Program-made: the position numbers and the translations under genes
Source: a bacterium
Lineage (GTDB): Bacteria; Patescibacteriota; Minisyncoccia; Phycocordibacterales; VMGT01
Reading direction: 5' to 3'
DNA: 35,970 bases
NCBI GenBank assembly: GCA_023264615.1
Contig: JAHFLU010000003.1
Coordinates: 1-35,970, forward strand
Notes under the pieces: generated by a model
The model's database searches: none
Told to the model about the DNA's origin: nothing
The model's input: only the letters and a program-made list of their open reading frames with translations
In this document: piece by piece, positions 32,678 through 35,970 of the stretch
Numbering within the stretch: position 1 is the stretch's first letter
Layout: every line of letters starts with the position of its first letter

Positions 32678-34014
32678 GCTCGTAGTGATTGTATCATGGC
32701 TCTAAATTGGTCTCCGCGGTCATATTCATTTTTGAACATACCAAACGAGGCAAACGCCGGACTAAACAAAATAATATCTCCTTTCGCCGCTTTCCTGAAT
32801 GCAGCATCAACCGCATCTTTAAGCGTTCCCACTTCCACAATATCAAGCTTCTTGTATTTGTGTACCAAAGCGCTAATACGCTCCGTTCCGCTTCCAGGAA
32901 GAAGTACGACAGTTTTGCAAAAAAGTGGTAACTGGCTGATAAGTTTTTTCATATCAAGCTTTTTGTCGTGGCCACCAAGAATTAAAAGAACATTTTTTTT
33001 CTGACCAACAGCCTGTAGCGCAGCAAGCGTTGCATCGGGTGTTGTTGCACAGGTATCGTTATACACTAATTTTCCCCCCACATCTTTAAGCCGTTCCAGA
33101 CGACCAGGAACTCCGGGGAAATTTTCTACCGTTTTTTTCGCAACTGCAAGAGGTATACCCATCTTTTTTGCAACGGCAATCGCAAGTGCGACGTTGGCAC
33201 AAAAATGCGCCCCAGGAACCCGCAGCTTCCATGACCGCGGAACTGCACCTGCTCCAACCACAAGAGAGCGCTTCGCGTGAACACGATACTTCTTTTTAAT
33301 CACAGGAAAAACTTGTTCTCCCGTAATAAGTACATCCTCTTTCTTCTGAAACTTAAAAATGCATGCTTTGTCTTCAAAATACAGCTTTCGGTCATTGTGA
33401 TAATAATCAAGATGATCATCAAGAAAGTTTGTAAACACTGCGATATGCGGGGAAATCTTTGCATCACCAAATCCCTGCAGTTGCCATGAATCAAGCTCCA
33501 GAACAACAATGTCTCCTCTTTTTATTTTCTTGATAAGCGGCAGCGTCGCCATACCACGAATGTTGCCACCGAGATAGACGCGCTTCCCTGCAGCCTTGAG
33601 AATTTCGTAGATGAGATATGTTGTCGTTGTCTTTCCTCGCGTACCCGTAATGCCCACAATAGTCACCTCGTTTGCAAGACGTACAAAAAGAGATGCGTCC
33701 ATTTCAATCGGTATCCCACACTTTCGTGCATGCGCAATATACGGAGAATCGAGCGGCACACGTGCTGCTTTGAGCACCATGTCGCATTTTTCAAAATCTT
33801 CGAGACGGTGCTTTCCGAAAACATATTTGATCTTGCGATAGTGCTTAAGTTCTGCAACAGATGTCACCAAATCTTTCTTTGACTTCATATCTGTAATAAG
33901 GAGAGTAGCACCGCATTCTATCAAAAATTTGGCATCATGTAACCCGCGCCCAAGAAGACCAAGGCCGAGCATAGTGATTTTCTTTCCCCTAAAATGTTTC
34001 GCATAATCCGGCAT
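32674..34014 (-). CDS. murD: UDP-N-acetylmuramoylalanine--D-glutamate ligase
   Basis: A 446-aa cytoplasmic ligase that adds D-glutamate to UDP-MurNAc-L-Ala. It shows GKKITMLGLGLLGRGLHDAK (domain 1), VTIVGITGTRGKTTTTYLIY (P-loop), IVVLELDSWQLQGFGDAKIS, AVFTNFLDDHLDYYHNDRKL, VPGRLERLKDVGGKLVYNDT, CATTPDATLAAL, LILGGHDKKLDM and ILFSPAFASFGMFKNEYDRG. All are typical of MurD. A TTGCAT/TAAAAT promoter with its -10 only 7 nt before the ATG indicates a leaderless murD-murC transcript. It follows the terminator of the 78-aa gene. Confidence 0.96.
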   Translation of the reverse strand: MPDYAKHFRGKKITMLGLGLLGRGLHDAKFLIECGATLLITDMKSKKDLVTSVAELKHYRKIKYVFGKHRLEDFEKCDMVLKAARVPLDSPYIAHARKCGIPIEMDASLFVRLANEVTIVGITGTRGKTTTTYLIYEILKAAGKRVYLGGNIRGMATLPLIKKIKRGDIVVLELDSWQLQGFGDAKISPHIAVFTNFLDDHLDYYHNDRKLYFEDKACIFKFQKKEDVLITGEQVFPVIKKKYRVHAKRSLVVGAGAVPRSWKLRVPGAHFCANVALAIAVAKKMGIPLAVAKKTVENFPGVPGRLERLKDVGGKLVYNDTCATTPDATLAALQAVGQKKNVLLILGGHDKKLDMKKLISQLPLFCKTVVLLPGSGTERISALVHKYKKLDIVEVGTLKDAVDAAFRKAAKGDIILFSPAFASFGMFKNEYDRGDQFRAMIQSLRA

Positions 34015-34021
34015 GGCCGCA

Positions 34022-34049
34022 ATTTTACGCGAACATCACATAAATGCAA
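34022..34049 (-). promoter_or_regulatory. murD-murC promoter, leaderless type
   Basis: On the minus strand, TTGCAT (34049-34044), a 16-bp spacer and TAAAAT (34027-34022), 7 nt before the murD ATG. Confidence 0.6.
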
Positions 34050-34050
34050 A

Positions 34051-34077
34051 TGAGGCAACAGCATCGCTGTCGCCTCA
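34051..34077 (-). terminator. Terminator of the 78-aa gene
   Basis: A 12-bp stem TGAGGCGACAGC with GCTGTTGCCTCA (one G-U pair) and a GAT loop on the minus strand, followed by TTTGCATTTAT. The stop codon of the 78-aa gene is part of the stem. The weak U-tract overlaps the murD -35. Confidence 0.6.
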
Positions 34078-34311
34078 TGTGTTCTCATGATGAAAAGTGG
34101 GACTAGCGACCATGAACACATTCTTATCTTCATCGGAGATGTAAACGATATGTCCTGCGTATAATCCGCCAACAACCCTCCATCGTGCAATACCAGAGGG
34201 TAAGATAATCTCAAACCGCACAACCGTCCATACAATCGCAACTCCCGTCGGAACAAGGTCATACTCCGTCCGAAACATCGACATCGGCTTCCAAAGGATT
34301 TCAAGAGCCAT
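34075..34311 (-). CDS. Unknown small protein, 78 aa
   Basis: Begins MALEILWKPMSMFRTEYDLV. I choose ATG 34311 because AAGGAG sits exactly 6 nt upstream; the ORF-track ATG at 34317 directly abuts the ribosome site. The sequence alternates beta-strand-like stretches (VAIVWTVVRFEIILPSG, ARWRVVGGLYAGHIVYIS, NVFMVASPTFH), suggesting a small beta-barrel or SH3-like domain. A good promoter (34332-34361) and terminator (34051-34077) frame it, so it is an autonomous gene. The overlapping 146-aa ORF at 33921-34361 is a shadow. No family recognised. Confidence 0.68.
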   Translation of the reverse strand: MALEILWKPMSMFRTEYDLVPTGVAIVWTVVRFEIILPSGIARWRVVGGLYAGHIVYISDEDKNVFMVASPTFHHENT

Positions 34312-34331
34312 GGGCATCTCCTTCCAAAGGC

Positions 34332-34361
34332 ACTATAACACTCTTCGAGCAAAGGAGACAA
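34332..34361 (-). promoter_or_regulatory. Promoter of the 78-aa gene
   Basis: TTGTCT (34361-34356), an 18-bp spacer and an extended -10, TGTTATAGT (TATAGT at 34337-34332), on the minus strand. The leader is about 15-20 nt and holds AAGGAG. Confidence 0.65.
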
Positions 34362-34601
34362 TGTACCCCCGAGGAGGCCGTCGGCTTTCCCTATGTGGTG
34401 TATTTTTTGTCGATTATATCTAACGACTGTTCAATCTTTCAGAATTTTCGCTTCAAGTACAGGGAGCAATACCAGCCGGGATAAAATCCGTTCGAAAAAA
34501 TAACCACAAACATATATTGGACATACACAACCACTCATGTTACTTTTTTCGAAGTCGGTACATTTTGAAAAAATGCAGAAACCTCAAATCTCTCGCGTGC
34601 G
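34362..34601. other. Gene-poor gap between divergent small genes
   Basis: The gene-free stretch 34312-34688 holds the minus promoter at 34332-34361 and the plus promoter at 34602-34630. In the middle I see only A+T-rich sequence and short shadow ORFs (34517-34732 plus, 34535-34843 minus), with no RNA gene or clear repeat. Confidence 0.4.
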
Positions 34602-34630
34602 TTGACCAAAAACTGCCCGAAAAATACTCT
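34602..34630 (+). promoter_or_regulatory. Promoter of the 243-aa unknown gene
   Basis: TTGACC (34602-34607), a 17-bp spacer and TACTCT (34625-34630). As at 7233, the TTG start given in the ORF track is really the -35 box. Confidence 0.55.
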
Positions 34631-34688
34631 CACAACAGAGTCTCCATCCACCCACAAGTTGAAAACCTTCTCATTCAGCGAAAGAAAA

Positions 34689-35420
34689 ATGATGACAGAC
34701 AAGACGCTCGAATCAATCTCGCTTTGGTATAAATATAAAACGGCCGTATGGCTGAAAGAGTCTGCAGAAACTACTGTTGTACATAACATCATGCGTGTAC
34801 TACGTGCTATACACGGGTCAAGCGATCTTGCGTATGCAAGCATTCCAGTAACATCAGGAAGGTTTCTCTATGAACTCAAACAACGCAAACCGCTCGTGCT
34901 CGCAAATATCCAGATTGAAGAGGCGATCAAACACAATTATTCTTTCGGATGGAAATTCGTCGAAGATATTCGTGCACGCAGAACATGCCCTGTCATTTTT
35001 CCCGCAGATCTCATACCGGTGCACCAGAAGTGGGAGCAGGTACATTTCCAAAGTTTATGGTTAAGCATTATCGCTGAAAAATGTACCGAGGTTCACATGG
35101 CGCACGGATGGGAATACAGCAATGGAGCATCGGAAGAATTTACACATGTTATGCAACTCAAACTTGGTCTTCCAAAACACGATAATCTCGTCTTTTGGAA
35201 CACGAAAGGGCTCTGGGAAGTGGAGTGCGAAAGAATGCGAAATATCCTTGTATATGACGACACTGGCCGAGTGCTCTCACTCAGTCGCGGTTGCAAGCTC
35301 ATTGAGAAATCCCTTGCATGGATCAAGAAAAATAATTTCTCCGCACCTGTGATCAAGAACTGTCTCGATCTACTTCGACTCACCGAGAATATGCTCACAC
35401 AAAATTTCTATCAACAGTAA
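34689..35420 (+). CDS. Unknown protein, possibly nucleoside 2-deoxyribosyltransferase-like
   Basis: A 243-aa protein with start ATG 34689 or 34692 (MMTDKTLESISLWYKYKTAV); the ORF-track start at 34602 is excluded by the promoter. Visible segments: KPLVLANIQIEEAIKHNYSF, CPVIFPADLIPVHQKWEQ, VHMAHGWEYSNGASEEFTHV and a C-terminal helical region (LIEKSLAWIKKNNF). The W-E-x-S-x-G-A-x-x-E pattern recalls the DUF4406/nucleoside deoxyribosyltransferase-like group, in which an Asp/Trp, a Ser-x-Gly and a Glu frame the ligand site; the match is weak and I would not assign a reaction. It has its own promoter and terminator and no Shine-Dalgarno of note. Confidence 0.65.
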   Translation: MMTDKTLESISLWYKYKTAVWLKESAETTVVHNIMRVLRAIHGSSDLAYASIPVTSGRFLYELKQRKPLVLANIQIEEAIKHNYSFGWKFVEDIRARRTCPVIFPADLIPVHQKWEQVHFQSLWLSIIAEKCTEVHMAHGWEYSNGASEEFTHVMQLKLGLPKHDNLVFWNTKGLWEVECERMRNILVYDDTGRVLSLSRGCKLIEKSLAWIKKNNFSAPVIKNCLDLLRLTENMLTQNFYQQ

Positions 35421-35432
35421 AAACTTAACCGC

Positions 35433-35470
35433 CCCCTTTCGGATTCGGATATCGAGGGGTAATGTTTTTT
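35433..35470 (+). terminator. Terminator after the 243-aa gene
   Basis: A CCCC/GGGG outer stem with an inner TCG/CGA pairing (35433-35459), then TAATG and six T residues (35465-35470). The stem is imperfect but placed 12 nt after the stop codon. Confidence 0.6.
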
Positions 35471-35496
35471 GAAACCACTTCGACTGCTCGACTTTG

Positions 35497-35578
35497 TGGG
35501 CGCGGAGAGATTTGAACTCTCAAGCCTTGCGGCATACGGTTCTGAACCGTACGCGTATACCAATTCCGCCACGCGCCC
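35497..35578 (-). tRNA. tRNA-Leu (anticodon CAG)
   Basis: Read on the minus strand: acceptor GGGCGCG pairs with CGCGCCC. The anticodon arm TACGG-TTCAGAA-CCGTA has anticodon CAG (35544-35542). A long variable arm (TGCC-GCAA-GGC) marks a class II tRNA, and the T-arm is GAGAG-TTCAAAT-CTCTC. The discriminator base is A, and CCA is not encoded (genomic ACA follows). It reads CUG codons. Length is 82 nt. Confidence 0.92.
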
Positions 35579-35583
35579 ATTTC

Positions 35584-35610
35584 ACTGCGCCAAATATTTT
35601 TTGGCGCAGT
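35584..35610. terminator. Stem-loop between tRNA-Leu and the formyltransferase gene
   Basis: A perfect 11-bp stem ACTGCGCCAAA with TTTGGCGCAGT and a 5-nt loop. On the plus strand it is followed by ATCTTTATATTTT. On the minus strand it follows the formyltransferase stop and precedes the tRNA by 5 nt, with no U-run. It may end the formyltransferase transcript or be a processing site; the role is uncertain. Confidence 0.45.
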
Positions 35611-35621
35611 ATCTTTATATT

Positions 35622-35970
35622 TTACATATCCACAGCATACCACGCAGGTACGCAGAGAGATTTTGGATCTTTACCATCCCAGCTGATTTCTCCCGTTACA
35701 ACCAAATTCGATATATACGGTTGCCAAACGTGCTCTACTTCATTCACTCGATGTGCAAGAGTTACAATGGTATCTTCCGGTAGTATTGGCACACTTTTTC
35801 GAAAAAAAATGGGACCCTTGTCATACCGCGCCGTAACGAAATGCATACAAACCGCACTCTTTCTAATCTCTCCCCGTCGATATGCTTCGAGCACTGCCGC
35901 ATGTACACGTGCACCATAAAAGCCCCTTCCGCCAAATTTCGGCAAAGGACCAGGATGGATATTGATCGTT
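35622..35970 (-). CDS. purN: Phosphoribosylglycinamide formyltransferase-like protein, partial (5' end outside window)
   Basis: The C-terminal part (about 115 residues) of a PurN-type formyltransferase, open to the right edge. Upstream of the ORF-track Met the frame reads TINIHPGPLPKFGGRGFYGA, containing the catalytic Asn and His (NxH) of the family. CMHFVTARYDKGPIFFRKSV supplies the catalytic Asp (YDKGPI), and VPILPEDTIVTLAHRVNEVE is the usual C-terminal helix region. PurN transfers a formyl group from 10-formyl-THF to GAR in purine synthesis. A related formyltransferase for nucleotide sugars cannot be excluded without the N-terminal half. Confidence 0.78.
   Translation of the reverse strand, partial: TINIHPGPLPKFGGRGFYGARVHAAVLEAYRRGEIRKSAVCMHFVTARYDKGPIFFRKSVPILPEDTIVTLAHRVNEVEHVWQPYISNLVVTGEISWDGKDPKSLCVPAWYAVDM

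Noticed and set aside
33921-34361. 146-aa minus-strand ORF
   Set aside because: It overlaps both murD and the 78-aa gene in another frame, and its start lies at the -35 of a promoter.
35425-35643. 72-aa minus-strand ORF and overlapping plus-strand ORFs
   Set aside because: They translate the tRNA-Leu gene and its flanking hairpins.
1-35970. CRISPR array, rRNA, complete insertion sequence or prophage genes
   Set aside because: I saw no regularly spaced direct repeats, no rRNA segments, and no transposase, integrase or phage structural ORF on either strand.
1-35970. Alternative genetic code (TGA as glycine, as in some CPR lineages)
   Set aside because: Many clear genes end in TGA, including the ATGA overlaps, and no conserved domain is interrupted by TGA.

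Overview
The window is about 36 kb of bacterial chromosome with roughly mid-40s G+C by eye. It is gene-dense, with short intergenic gaps, many 4-bp ATGA gene overlaps and TGA used as a normal stop. The content suggests a Patescibacteria/CPR genome, probably Parcubacteria-like. The grounds are a soluble VirD4/TraG-type ATPase with a long charged tail, a lamin-tail/PKD surface protein, a DUF4015 protein, very many GT4 glycosyltransferases and genes that appear to be leaderless. This placement is inference from gene content; no rRNA or other phylogenetic marker is present.

Left third (1-7934): cell-surface glycan genes in facing blocks. A truncated GT-B-like gene (minus) diverges from a GT4 plus a PhyH dioxygenase (plus). 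These face a minus-strand block of two GT4 enzymes and a second GT-B-like protein. A 241-bp palindromic MITE-like element sits between the two convergent blocks. A separately promoted Nudix-like gene (plus) ends at a strong terminator.

Middle (7978-23127, all minus): a long glycan-assembly run. Reading from its promoter near 23.2 kb it has an unknown coiled-coil protein, UDP-glucuronate decarboxylase, three GT4s, a short UDP-glucose dehydrogenase-like protein and another GT4. A 33-bp perfect hairpin follows, then a GT4, a GT4-GT9 fusion and a repeat fragment. It ends with a tightly coupled sugar-nucleotide cassette (Gmd, an SDR, a second Gmd-like enzyme, a C-methyltransferase). Together these could make UDP-xylose and a C-methylated 6-deoxyhexose and assemble them into a surface polymer.

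Right third (23266-35970): LTD/PKD surface protein, a 41-aa small ORF with a structured 3' region and terminator, GH3 hexosaminidase, VirD4-like ATPase, a 121-bp palindromic element with a 7-bp target duplication, DUF4015 protein, small membrane protein, rsmI, a 61-aa membrane peptide, murC and murD, a 78-aa protein, an unknown 243-aa protein, tRNA-Leu(CAG), and the 3' part of a PurN-like formyltransferase.

The main points of interest are the palindromic elements abutting stop codons, the three GT4 paralogues with Gln in place of the first Glu of the EX7E motif, the GT4-GT9 fusion, the recurring -10 boxes 6-9 nt before start codons, and the small-ORF/structured-RNA locus near 25 kb.
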